Source of the DNA: Thecaphora thlaspeos
Lineage: Eukaryota; Basidiomycota; Ustilaginomycetes; Urocystidales; Glomosporiaceae
Length of the DNA: 64,000 bases
NCBI GenBank assembly: GCA_900291925.1
Contig: UWYS01000004.1
Span: 930,001-994,000 of the forward strand
Reading direction: 5' to 3'
Part shown: piece after piece, positions 22,099-32,701 of the stretch
Layout of the letters: every line of letters begins with the position of its first letter
Numbering within the stretch: position 1 is the first letter of the stretch
Made by a program: the position numbers and the translations under genes
Notes under the pieces: generated by a model
Told to the model about the DNA's origin: nothing
The model's input: the letters and a program-made list of their open reading frames with translations, nothing else
The model's database searches: none

Positions 22099-23565
22099 AT
22101 GACCACGACAAGGCTGCAGAACGCTGCTCCAGCCGCCAAGCGGAACGCATCGGAGACGGACGACCAGGCCTCCTCGCCTGCTGCAAAGAAACTTAGACCG
22201 AGCTCGACTACGCCGCCGCCGCCGCTGCGACAGCAGCAGCACGATGAGTTTGACGACATTGATGATGGCGAACTCGACGAGGCGCAGCTCCTCGCTGCCG
22301 TCGAGGCCGCAGAGGCGGCTGCCGAGCTAGCCTCTGCGAGCAGCCATACGAGTCAGGCCAACTCGACTCAGCCGTCCTCTTCGAACCGGCCCAGCTCCGT
22401 CCAGCGCACTCCCGCGACGCCCAAAGCTTCCAAGCCTGCCACCACCTCTACGCCCAAGCAGACGCTCCTCTTCGGATCCAAGCCTCCCCCCTCCCCGTCC
22501 ACGCAGCACCCTACCATCACACCGCCAACTGACCCTTCGGATATGCTCTACGTCGAGCGACAGACCATGGACCCAGCCTGGTTCCGCCATCTCAAGTCTG
22601 AACTCTCCAAAGACTACTTCACACGTCTCAAGCAGTTCCTCCAGTCCGAAGAAAAGGCCGGCAAAAAGACCTTCCCGCCCGCTCACCTCGTCCACAGCTG
22701 GTCGAGGTTGACGCCGCTGGAGAAAGTGAAAGTCGTCGTCGTGGGCCAAGATCCCTACCACGGCGCGGGCCAGGCGTGCGGCCTGAGCTTCTCGGTCCCC
22801 AAGGGCGTCCCAGCCCCGCCTTCGCTCAAGAACATCTACAAGGAGATCTCGAACGAGTACCCCGGCTTCAAGCCGCCTGCGCACGGATGCCTCGAGGAGT
22901 GGGCCAAGCAGGGCGTCCTGCTCCTCAACGCCTGCCTCACCGTCTCGGCAGGCAACGCAGGGTCGCACCACGGCAAAGGATGGGAGAACCTGACCAAGGT
23001 CGTCCTGAAGACGATCGCGGAGAACGCCGCCAAGGGCGCCAAGAAGGCTGGCGCGGACGCGACGGCTAACAGCAAGATTGCGAGCATGTTTGCCAACGTC
23101 ACGAAGAAGCAGCAGGAGCAGGGAGGCGCGAGCAGCGGGAAGAAGAAGGCAGAGGAGGAGGGCGAGACGGACAAGGAAAACAAGAAGCACGCGGGGAAGG
23201 ATGAGCACGGCGCCGACGAGAACGCATGCAAGGGCGTCGTGTTCATGGTCTGGGGTCAGCCGGCCGGCAAGACGTTGGCCGAAGCCGGCATCACTGACGT
23301 GAGTATCCGTCCGCCCTTGCCCTTAAGACGCACTCAGATCCCTGATGATCTCTTTGACAAGCTGACAGCCCATTGACCATGGACACCCCGCACGCACGAT
23401 CAACCGCCGCAGAACTCGCCAAACGTCCTCATCCTACGTTCGCCACACCCTTCGCCGCTCTCGGCGCACCGCGGTTTCCTAGGCAACGGACATTTTGAAA
23501 AGGCAAACAAGTGGTTGAAGCAGAGATATGGCGAAGGTGGCGGAATCGATTGGACAAGATTGTAG
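22099..23565 (+). CDS. UNG1: uracil-DNA glycosylase (family 1) with inserted Lys/Glu-rich loop
   Basis: Exons 22099-23298 and 23413-23565 encode 450 residues; the 114-nt intron is GTGAGT...CGCAG. It removes uracil from DNA to start base-excision repair. The water-activating motif GQDPYHG is at 216-222, the uracil-binding region at LLLNACLTV, the VFMVWG strand near 381, and exon 2 gives the minor-groove intercalation loop [11 protein letters not shown]. The N-terminal 150 residues are disordered, Ser/Thr/Pro/Ala-rich, and likely carry nuclear or mitochondrial targeting signals. Unusually, about 65 residues (roughly 312-377) rich in K, E, A and G are inserted between the helix after [14 protein letters not shown] and the VVFMVWG strand, where other family members have a short loop. 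The catalytic residues are otherwise complete. The transposon ends 333 bases upstream of the start. Confidence 0.95.
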
Positions 23566-24033
23566 GTGGCCGGGGGGGCGTGAGGCGACCTATCTGCGCT
23601 CGACTTTACTGAAGAATGGCCGGGGGGTGGGGGAGGGGTGGGATTTCACCCAGACATCTCAGAACGACTTGACATGAAATCAACGGCTTGTTCCGAGACG
23701 TTAGTAGTAGCTGCTTGAAGCGGTCTTTCGGCGCCAGTATGACGGCTTCGAGGTGTCGTCTGAGATTCACCTGTGCTATTGCTGCCGTTTTAAGAATATC
23801 ACTCCAGCGTTCAAGAACAGTTCTCAAGAAGTTCGGGACGGAAAAGTAGACCGGATGTTGGACGTCAAGAGCGCCTTTGTGAGGTCTGCATGGATCGCCG
23901 CGGACGAACACTGCCAGCACCGAATAGTCCTCACTGTTCCCTGAACTGTTGGGCCTTTCATGTCAGTTTGGAGACGAAGGCGACGCTTGTTTACGAACAA
24001 GCCAATATATTTTTAATCAATGAGAATATCACC

Positions 24034-24154
24034 GTCTGTAGCCATACAACCTTGAAAGCGCCGCATACCTTCTGATCCGCAGGGTTAATAAGCAAGGTAT
24101 CTCTCAGTTAGTATTGTGGTGGGGGACCACGCGGGAGTCTTGAGTGTTGCAGTT
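24034..24154 (+). rRNA. 5S ribosomal RNA gene (dispersed copy, divergent)
   Basis: 121 bases matching the eukaryotic 5S framework: TTGAAAGCGCCGCAT near position 22, CTGATCCGCAGGGTTAA, AGTTAGTATTGTGGTGGG, then GGGACCACGCGGGAGTC. The terminal helix is preserved with altered sequence: CTGTAG near the 5' end pairs with TTGCAG near the 3' end, and helix III is a perfect 7-bp ATACCTT/AAGGTAT. A T-run (CTTTTTT) follows immediately as a Pol III terminator, and an AT-rich TATATTTTT box lies about 25 bases upstream. The many base changes relative to consensus mean it could be a variant or a decaying copy, but paired changes favour function. Confidence 0.82.
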
Positions 24155-25247
24155 CTTTTTTGCCGGTGAATTCTCATCTTGCTATTTTGTTTTGCCGTGT
24201 GTTGTGGACTTCACGTAGTACTTCCTCACAGGAGTGCGGATCTTCTCTACAGAGGCGTGGTCTTCGCCCGAACCGTTCTGGAGTTGTGAGCACAGGCCAA
24301 CGTAGCTGATTAAGTCTGTATTTTTGCCACGATTATTTGCTAGACTGCGGCCTAACGGGGCAAAGTGTGGCGAGGCCGAGCTGCTGCGACACATCCGACG
24401 AACTTCCCTCCACCTCTCCTCGACCGTGCGATGCAAGTGAGCACTTAAGTACCAGCATAGGCAGTCAAGCACAGTACGGTGCGGCACGGCGACACTCTCG
24501 GAAGACCAGCGACCGAGCATCCAACCAGATGATTGCGACAGCTCAAAACGGACCTTTGACGAGTCCTCACTTGATTGACCAGTCCGCAACCGTTGCCCCT
24601 GCTCCGAAGGGCGAGGGGAATCGATTGTAAGGCAAGCGGAGCGCGGAGCGGGAAGAGGCTGGCCCGTCTTCGGGATCATCCGCCACCCTCTGAGGATGCT
24701 CACGTCCAGAGCTGAGTTCCCACGGGTGGAGTCTGCACATCGACCTTCCTTTCTCGCGGCAAAGTGCGCACGACCTCTTCCCTCTTCAGACACAGCAGTA
24801 CCGGCGGGAGTCCTCCACGTCGGCTTCTCACACTCCGAGAAAGAAAGAATCGCTGTGAGTGTTTGAAAACACCTACGTATGGCATTGACCCGACAGCCAC
24901 ATCCCTCTCCGTCTTTGCAAGGGAAGACGTCTCATGAGCGACCGCGAGAAGGGCGATGCCACGGAAGGATCGTGGCGCTCGATACGGCAACTTGCTAGCG
25001 AATGGCCGTCTCGGAAGGGCAAAGGTGAGGGAACGTCGCGAGGCCGGGCGTTTATGGCATGACTTGCGCGACAGGCAACTGGCCACCGGAATCGTGGCAA
25101 GCGCTGCAGGCAGGTGCGGATGCTTCTGTATATCCATCACGTACGGCAACCTACCAAAAACAACAAAATTGTACATACGTACCATCTGCTGACCGCCCTG
25201 TCTCGCGGACGGAAGGGTCTCGTACGTGCACTTACTGTATCTTTACC

Positions 25248-25636
25248 CTACATTCCTTCTGTCGGGGTATGTTCAGCGGCCGCACCACGTGAGCTACGTG
25301 GCATCGAAGCCGATAAGTGAGTTTTGAGAGATAGACCATCGTGCAGGCGCATCGAGTGCGAGCTCATGATCATGCTCTGGGGTACAGCACAGCGCAAAGC
25401 TGGGTATGTTCCAGATGATAAGCGACTGCAAAGGGTAAAGGCGGGGGTGAACATGCGCATCGAGGTGGTGTACAGTACAACAGGCGTACGTACCCTGTAG
25501 GATCGACGGGTGGGAGCGAAGCGTCGCGAGAGTCTTGAGTGGCAATGATGTCGAGGAGAGCAATGTCGGGGTCGGCTTTGACGCTTTCCACGGCCATGCG
25601 GGCCCCCCATCCGACGAAGAGGTCGAAGAGGCGAGG
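25248..25636 (-). other. possible coding exons of an unrecognised or decayed gene
   Basis: Minus strand 25636-25494 reads as a 47-codon stretch (RLFDLFVGWGARMAVESVKA, then DPDIALLDIIATQD) with marked C-ending codons, preceded by an AG acceptor and followed by GTACGT. A matching acceptor (CCCTTTGCAG) at 25426 would join it in phase to sequence ending at a TAG at 25248. Upstream exons cannot be joined without conflict of phase, so this may be a relic of a gene. I recognise no family. Confidence 0.2.
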
Positions 25637-26228
25637 CTGATTTGCGCTTCCTCATGAGCCGAATGCGGCTGCGGCTCACCCGAGTGGTCCCTGCTCCGTT
25701 GTGGCAGCCACCACTCCTCAAAGTCGAGGAAGCAGCACGAGACGGGTGGAAAAGAATACTCTCTGTTGCGTAAGTCGCTCTCCATCCGTCTCACGACTGC
25801 TTGTTCACCATGCCTACCAGTTGAGTACATACAGTACTGTATCGAGCACTTCTTCCTTGACCGCCAAGATCCGGCCCGACCCGGTCCGCTAAGGACTACT
25901 CCTGCAATCACCCGAGACACGCGACGCAGCGATTCGGTAGCGCCAGAGGAAGGACCATATGGGATGATGGGTGGGACGTGACGGATCGGCGTGGCGTTGG
26001 GCGTGGCGGACCCATCCATTCGCTGGGGCTGGCTCGGTCACCGCGCCCAATCGCGAGACCTCGTTGGTCGTCTCAGCACACGAGTTTCCAAACCATCAAT
26101 CTGCCCTGCCCTGCACAACCCTGCATGCAGCCAGGCGGTCGCAAACCGTACGTACTGTATGTAAACCGTCGGCCCGTCGTTCCTCTGACCTTGCGGCTTG
26201 ACACCCATCGTCACGCGTGTCGAGATCC

Positions 26229-26850
26229 CTAGCCCTCGTCGTCGTCCAAGAAGCCAGTCCCGCCATTAAATCGTAGATAACTTTGCCCTGGCTGACAGAT
26301 CCCTACCGCCGGTCTAGACAAGGCAGCAGCGGTACTAAGTATGTACTGTAAAGTGTATTACAAACAGTACTCACTTACAGCACTCGAAGAGTCCGTCCAC
26401 AACATACAGCACGATCGACGATGTGGCTTTGCCCGCGCGAACACTGGTCCCATTGATCGAGAAAGGTCGATCGCGATGGTGCTTCGGAAGGCAGTGGTCC
26501 GGACATCTCAGGAAGGAGCAGCCTGCTCCATATGAAATGTTAACAAACGCCGGCGAAATAGAAAACCCCCAGATTTTGCTCCTTTTCTCCGCCTCCCTTC
26601 CAATCTCGACCAACGGCTGACAGCGAGTCGAAGGCAACGGAGGGAAACCATGCAACGTCTCCTCCCTGAGGTCTGATGCCTCGGCCCAAGTGCGCCCCCC
26701 GTTTTCGAAGGTTTTCTGCTTCATGCTTTGATGCGTCGGAGCATTGCCTTCCGAAGGTCGTCGAAAGTCGTCTTCCATTTTTTCGTCTTCCTCTTCGCCG
26801 GCTTTGTCAACGAAAGACTCGAATGGCATGTCCAGGCGAAAAGCTTGACA
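26229..26850 (-). CDS. possible hypothetical protein (partial model)
   Basis: Two exons can be built with good splice sites: 26850-26375 (acceptor CTGACAG, donor GTGAGT) and 26313-26229 (acceptor TTGTCTAG), reading CQAFRLDMPFESFVDKAGEE, EDDFRRPSEGNAPTHQS, and ending NGGTGFLDDDEG. A further exon ending at 26919 (ALQSL before GTGAGT) would join in phase, but its start is unclear; alternatively translation starts at the ATG at 26829, giving 179 residues. No domain is recognised and third-position bias is weaker than in neighbouring genes, so this could be chance. It is the best candidate for a gene in the 23.6-28.7 kb gap. Confidence 0.3.
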
Positions 26851-28696
26851 CTGTCAGGCCAGGAGAGGACGGTCGATTCTCATCCGCAAAGTGGCTTTCA
26901 AGGGAATCGTCAACTCACCAGCGACTGCAAAGCACCTCGAGAGGTCGTTGTCGCCAAACTACTGTGTTCTCTTTGAAAGCATCGGATTTGAACTTGCCGG
27001 TAAAATCCGGGTGTTCGGCATGGCGAATTGGCACACAAACGGCGAGAGTGTGGCGTTGCCAGTGAGTCTTCTTGTCCTTTAAACTTGAGTTGAGTGGAGC
27101 GCTCAGCTTGACGGGTGATGACCTTTGATAAGTAAGTAGTCAGTCTGCTTGACAGTGCGAGCGAGGCAGCTACAGTGTGGTGTACTGTGCGTACCAGTAC
27201 TGTAACCGTAAAAGGTCGTCTTTTCTCTTGTCGTTTGCTCGGTTGGTGTACGGATTTGGCGGAGCCTGGGCTGGGGTCTGGAACAAGGCCCGTCGAGCGC
27301 CATCCAGCTGTTTTATCCCGCAAATCTGCCCTTCGCCAAAAACAAACGACCTGCTTTGCGACCTGCTTTGCGACCTGCAGCGACAGCCTCGCAGTTCCAG
27401 GTCATACTCCTATTTAACGCCTTTGTGCGGACTTGGCCTCGCTGAAAGGCTTGCCTACGGTCGGTCGCGCGTGATGGTTACAAAACTAAATCCCTTACGG
27501 CGCCGGTTGCCCGTAGCAGCGACCCGCACATCTACTTACGTACGTCGATTGAGTTAGCGTTAGACCGTATAGTAGGAGTAAGTAGGTATCGACAGGGTGC
27601 TTTGGTCGGTGAACTATATGCTCACGGTGGCGAGAGAAGGTCCTCGCTCCGACACGGCGAGAGAGGGCAGGCGGATCGAGACAGGTGCAATTGCAAGTGA
27701 GTGACCACGTTGTTTCTGTACATATGGACTGTTCAGGATTGTAATGTACTGTACAGTGCAGTACTTACAATAATGAATAACCACTCATTTCTTGTTTGTA
27801 CGTACTTGCTCTGTACTTACTGCAAGTACCACTTACTGTACTGTATGTAAGTACAGTGCCGTGCCGAAGGCCAGCACCCGGAACTCGGCCATGACAAGCC
27901 GTCGGGTATAGGCGTCGTGATTGGCCACACTTGAGCCATAATCATCCGATATCCAGCCATGAAAGGGCCTTCGGATGAGCGACACGCCTCGCCCCTCCTC
28001 GCCCCCGGTCCGTCTGCTGCTGTCGGGAACCGTGCAATGGACGCTCGCATCTCAATGCCTGTGCTCGGTAAAGGGTGCTCTCCTTCCCTGGGCATGGTGC
28101 GCTGCTCTGTTGCATGGTTCTTTTGCTTGCGACGATGTCTCTGTTGTCGCCGGCGTAACGCCGCGGGCGCCCGGGCAACGGTCTGCGTTCGAGGAGGATC
28201 TGCCTTGCCGGTTACAGCACAGCACGGTGGCGAAAGGCTCCCTCTCTCTCTCCGTGACTCGGCTCTGACCGCTGCGATTAGCCAGTCTGCCCTCCCCGCT
28301 CTATCGGCGCACCTGCGGACTCTCGCCATCCGGTCGGATGCTTCCGCCTTTGCTCGGCCGCCCTTGGTGCGCTATGTGCGCTATGTGCGTGGGGGAAAGC
28401 GATGATAGCGGGCTACTTCACTGTATCAGGCAGGCCTCTCGCACCGCTGCCACGAGAGCGCTGCCATGCCTCTCGTGGCAGACGCGCTCGACAGTCTAAT
28501 TCTCTACATATACCCTCGCCTCGACCGCTTCCTCTGCCTCAACCTTCTTTCCCCCCATCCCGTTCTACGATCGTTCTCTTTACGCCACCCTTTCCCCCCC
28601 CTCGCGCTTCTCCTCCCGACCTCCCGACCTCTTCAAGCAACGCCGCTACCGCCACCTGGCAGCTTTTAGGCCGTAGGCCGCCTCCCTTCACCCATC

Positions 28697-30880
28697 ATGA
28701 ACACCCAACACGAGATCTCCGAGTCGGCTCCCCACTACAGGGGCGAGAGCACCAGCTCTCCCGACGAGAAGAAGTCCTTTTCCGAAAAGGATGAATTCGA
28801 CTCGGCCCCCGTCCCGGCCCTCTACGACTCCGAAAAGGCTTCCGTCAAGGCTGAGGAGTACCAGGTCGAGGACATTCACAGCGGCAAGCAGTTTGACGAG
28901 TCCTACTTCCCCGAGGAGACCCACCAGCTCACCTGGCGAGCCCTCATTGTAGGCACGCTGCTCGGATGCATCGTCGCCGCCTCCAACATCTATCTCGGAC
29001 TCAAGACCGGCTTCACCTTCGCCGCCTCGCTCTTCGGCGCCATCCTCGGATTTGCCGCGCTCAAGTTCATGGGTTGTGTCCTCCCCGAGAAGCTCGGCGG
29101 TGGCTTCTTTGGACCCAAGGAGAACTGCACCGTTCAGACCGCCGCCACCGCCGCCGGCTCGCTCACGGGCATGTTCGTCGCCGCCGTCCCCGCCATGTAC
29201 CAGCTCGAGCTGCTCGACGACGACCCGATGAAGGACTTTGGCCGCCTCCTCTCGTTTTGCGCCGTCTCGGCCTACTACGGTGTCTTCTTCGCCATCCCAT
29301 TGCGCAACTTCTACATCCTCAAGCAGAAGCTCGTCTTCCCCACCCCCACCCCCACCGCCTTCACAGTCCGCTCTCTCCACGTCCCCGGTGGTGAGGAGAC
29401 TGCCAAGAAGCAGTCGCGCGCCCTCCTCTACGCCTTTGCCGCCGCCTTCATCTTCGTCGTCGTTAACCAGTACGCCCCCGGCATCCTCATGGACTGGCAC
29501 ATCTTCTACTGGCTCTACAGCTGGGGCTGGGAGTCGGCTCTCGTTGTGGACAACTGGGGTTGGATCATCGAGCTTACGCCTGCTTTCTTCGGCGCGGGCA
29601 TGCTGAGCGGTATGAACGCTTCCTTCTCCTTCTTTGGCGGCTCCGTCCTCATGTGGGCCGTCATCGGACCGAGCATCATCGCCACCGGTCAGGCCCTTGG
29701 TAAGCAGCCTGCCCCCGAGGACGAGCCCCGCCGCTGGTCGTACACCAGCATGAGCTTCAACCCCAGCACCCAGCCGCTCAACGCCGCCTCGCCCCGATAC
29801 TGGGGACTCTGAGTCGGTGTCTTGATGATGTTTGCCTACTCGTTCGCTGAGCTTGGTATGAACGGCCCCTCTATCTACCGCGGAATCCGCGCCGCCGTCC
29901 TCGCCACATCGGACAAGATCCGTCGCCGCCCGGTGCGCGAGTTCGAGGACGAGATCCCCGATCCCGTCGAACGCAAGGACCAGGTCCCCGCCTGGGCCTG
30001 GACCTCGGGTCTCGCGCTCAGCATCTTCACCTGCGTCGTCTGCTGCATCCAGTACCACATGAACCTCGGCAACGTCATCCTCGCCATCGTCCTCGCCTTC
30101 CTCTTCGCCTTTATCGGCGTCCAGTCCTCGGGCACCACCGACACCAACCCCATAGGAACCGTCGCCAAGACTTCTCAGCTCATCATTGGCGGATGCCTCC
30201 GCGGTCAGGGCAGAACCGGCAACGGTGCGCTTCTTGAGAACCTGCTCGCCGGATCCATCGCCTCGTCGGCCGCGAGCCACGCCGTCGACATGGTCGGAGA
30301 TCTCAAGACCGGCCACCTGCTGCGCGCCAAGCCCGTCAATCAGTTCTGGGCACAGATCTTCGGCTCCTTCTCGATCTTCCTCTCGACCGGCCTGTTCGTC
30401 CTCTTCGCCAAGGCCTACCCGTGCATCATCAACTCCAGCCTTGCCGACGATTGCCCCTTCAGTGCCCCCTCGACCGCGGCCTGGAAGGCGGTTTCCCAGG
30501 CCGTCATCTCGCCCAAGCTCCCTATCTCGCTCTCGTCCGGCCTGGTCGCCATCGGTTTCGGCGTCGTTGCGGTCCTGACCGTCGTCGCTAAGCACAAGTT
30601 CATCCCTGAGCGTCACCACAAGTTTGTCCCCAACTGGAACGCCGTCGGCCTTGGCTTCGTCGTCCCCCAGGTCTACTACCCGATTGCCATGTGCTTCGGT
30701 GCCGTATTCTCGCTGGTCTGGCTCAAGAAGCGCCCGCGCAGCTACGACATCTTTGCCGTTGCTATCGCTGCTGGTCTGGTCGCCGGCGAGGGTATGGGAG
30801 GTGTCTTCAACGCTATCCTCACCATCGCCGGTGTCGGCGGAGATACATACGCTAGCCAGGTCGGTGTCCCTCCGTGGTAG
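28697..30880 (+). pseudogene. OPT-family oligopeptide/metal-chelate transporter, interrupted by in-frame TGA
   Basis: One reading frame of 728 codons from ATG 28697 to TAG 30880, broken only by a TGA at 29810-29812. The first part (371 residues) has a cytosolic acidic N-terminus, then multiple TM segments with family-like motifs (NIYLGLKTGFTFAASLFGAI, FGPKENCTVQTAATAAGS, LRNFYILKQKLVFPTPTPTA); the second part continues without overlap (LMMFAYSFAELGMNGP, GCLRGQGRTGNGALL, FVVPQVYYPIAM, GEGMGGVFNAILTIAGVGGD). In the OPT superfamily this junction is continuous and a Trp is common there, so TGG to TGA is the simplest explanation. The flanking frame shows no other lesion and keeps extreme C-ending codon bias, so the stop is recent, a strain allele, a sequencing error, or a read-through site. 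Function of the intact family: plasma-membrane proton-coupled uptake of peptides or metal chelates. Confidence 0.85.
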
Positions 30881-32701
30881 ACACGCCCGCGCGCACTGTG
30901 GCCCCTGGTCTCTCGCCTCTTTCCAACGATACCCTTCCAACAGATCCACTGGATCGCAACTTTCACGTTTCTTCGCTCGGTCATGACCGTCAGTATTTGG
31001 GATCTTGCTTCTTAAAAGCATACATTATCTTTCATCGTTCCACACACGGGCTTTCAATTTCTCCCTCGATGATCACGTTTCCCCCCTCACGACACGTTGT
31101 AACAATCGCACCTCTCTCCCATCTCCACGATTTCTCGGAAAGACGAAATGAACAGTTGAAGAATCTACACAAGTCCTTGCGACGACGTACAAAAACACAC
31201 GTTCCAGCCGCCTGGCCGTTCCCCCGCCTGTCGTACCTTGGCCCTGCCCTTGCACTCCCTCACAAGCGGCCGACCCACTGTGCCCAAAGACTATCATCGG
31301 CTCTGCCACCTTCGCAGCAAGATCGATCGACCAGCTTCGCCTACAGTCGATGACCTTGACGATCTCGACCGTGCGTCGCTGATATGAGAGGCAAGTATTC
31401 GATTTGCATGACACGTCGACACCGTGTCTGTCCTTATCTACCGAGGAAATCGCATTCTACCTTGTTCGCTTGGCGATGTGCCATATGATCGAACCTCACC
31501 TCTGCCATCTGAAAAAACGTCTCGATCACAAGACCGTAGATCCAGGTGGACCAGACTAGTCCTCCGCAACAGTATGCAAAGAAACATACCGTAGTGTTCC
31601 CCAGAGTCGATGCAGCGCCACGTGCTGCTGTTAGCGACATGCACACCACAAAACAAACGCGCCGGCAAGAACGCTAAGTTCGATGACACAGAGTGGGATT
31701 GTAGAGTGACGACAAGGGGGACGAAACAGATGGGAGAACCGATGCAGGGGTAGTGGTGCAACAAGTCGGAGTTGTATGCAATGCGAACGTAGTTATCGTG
31801 TGAGACAGAGAGAGAGAAAGAGAGAAGAGGGTGATGCTGGGAGAGACGGAAGAAATGCTGGTGGACAGGAACAAGGAAAGAAATCGCCCCGTGGCTGGCC
31901 GAAGAGGAAGGTCGACACTATCGCCTTGGACCAACAGGGGCGCCTGGCTCGCCGCTCATGATCCATCGCGTAAGCGCGAGAGAGGTAGTAAGCGGCAGCG
32001 GCTAGCTACTGGTTACGCCGGACGACCGCGAAGCCTGGGTGTAAATGTTGGTCTGGGCGGGAGGTGCAAGAAGTAGAAGATGAGGCTTGAGGGAAAAAGG
32101 TGACGTGGCGGTTATTTAAAGAGGCGGGATGGAACGAGATAGAAAGAGCATAGCGTGAATATAGCAAGTAACAGGGGTCCGACCCCCCCAGTCACTCCAT
32201 CTCCCATCTCGTCCGGTATTTGTAGGGGACTGGTTATAAAGACGTTCGCCTTGGCTTGTGTGCGTGAGGAGGCTGGATTGCTACCCCGGATCGTAAAAAG
32301 AGGTGGTTTCGTGAAGAGTTGAGCTCGATAAATTGGATCCTGCCGAATCTACGCGCGTGTGAGAAATGGGGCGGGAGGCGTCATCCGAAAGGGGCCGTTG
32401 GGCTCGCCAAGGGTACGAAGGAAGACGTGAGCCGCGACACTGTGCCGTGGGATGTCATAATGGCAGTGACCGCGGAGCAAGCAAAAAGAGAAGTCTCGGG
32501 GGTGGCGGGGCTGGAGGGGACCGTCGGCGATGTTGAACGACATGACGCGTCCCCGCTCTTCCCGCCTATTGCTCGGCTCCCGGCGCGTAGGGAGTTTCGC
32601 GGCTCTCGTGTCGTACCTGGCAAGGGGACTGGATCTGGAAGGCCAGCCTCCTCCTTTCGATTTGTTTGTTCGCCCGACGCCCTCACCCTCGCCCTCGCCG
32701 C
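30881..32701. other. intergenic region between convergent OPT and CBS genes
   Basis: About 1.8 kb separating two convergent genes, so mostly 3' flanks. It contains CT/GA-rich low-complexity stretches (31770-31850) and AT-rich patches (GGTTATTTAAAGAGG near 32109). No gene supported on either strand. Confidence 0.5.

Larger units (their letters stand above)
24474..27860. repeat. clustered TACAGTACTGTA-type short palindromes
   Basis: Interspersed, not tandem. Occurrences of ACAGTAC or GTACTGT, often extended to TACAGTACTGTA or joined to TACGTAC, are seen near 24474, 25474, 25832, 26149, 26341, 26366, 27181, 27198, 27744, 27752, and repeatedly at 27800-27855. They also recur singly in other non-coding parts of the window (about 12, 8257, 10294, 17553, 56760, 57293, 60912, 61611, 61688). 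Confidence 0.6.
23566..28696. other. gene-poor 5.1 kb region with 5S rRNA and GTAC palindromes
   Basis: The largest stretch without a confident protein gene. It holds a 5S rRNA gene (24034-24154), many ACAGTAC/GTACTGT palindromes between 24474 and 27860, and a short tandem repeat of GACCTGCTTTGC at 27348-27380. Two sets of splice-compatible open frames on the minus strand (25248-25636 and 26229-26850) look partly coding and are listed separately at low confidence. The last 300 bases are the CT-rich leader of the OPT transporter. Confidence 0.6.

Noticed and set aside
28688..31021. 777-codon open frame antisense to the OPT transporter
   Set aside because: It exists because the sense gene uses almost only C- or G-ending codons, which removes stops on the other strand; the antisense peptide is a low-complexity Gly/Asp/Glu-rich string with no motifs.
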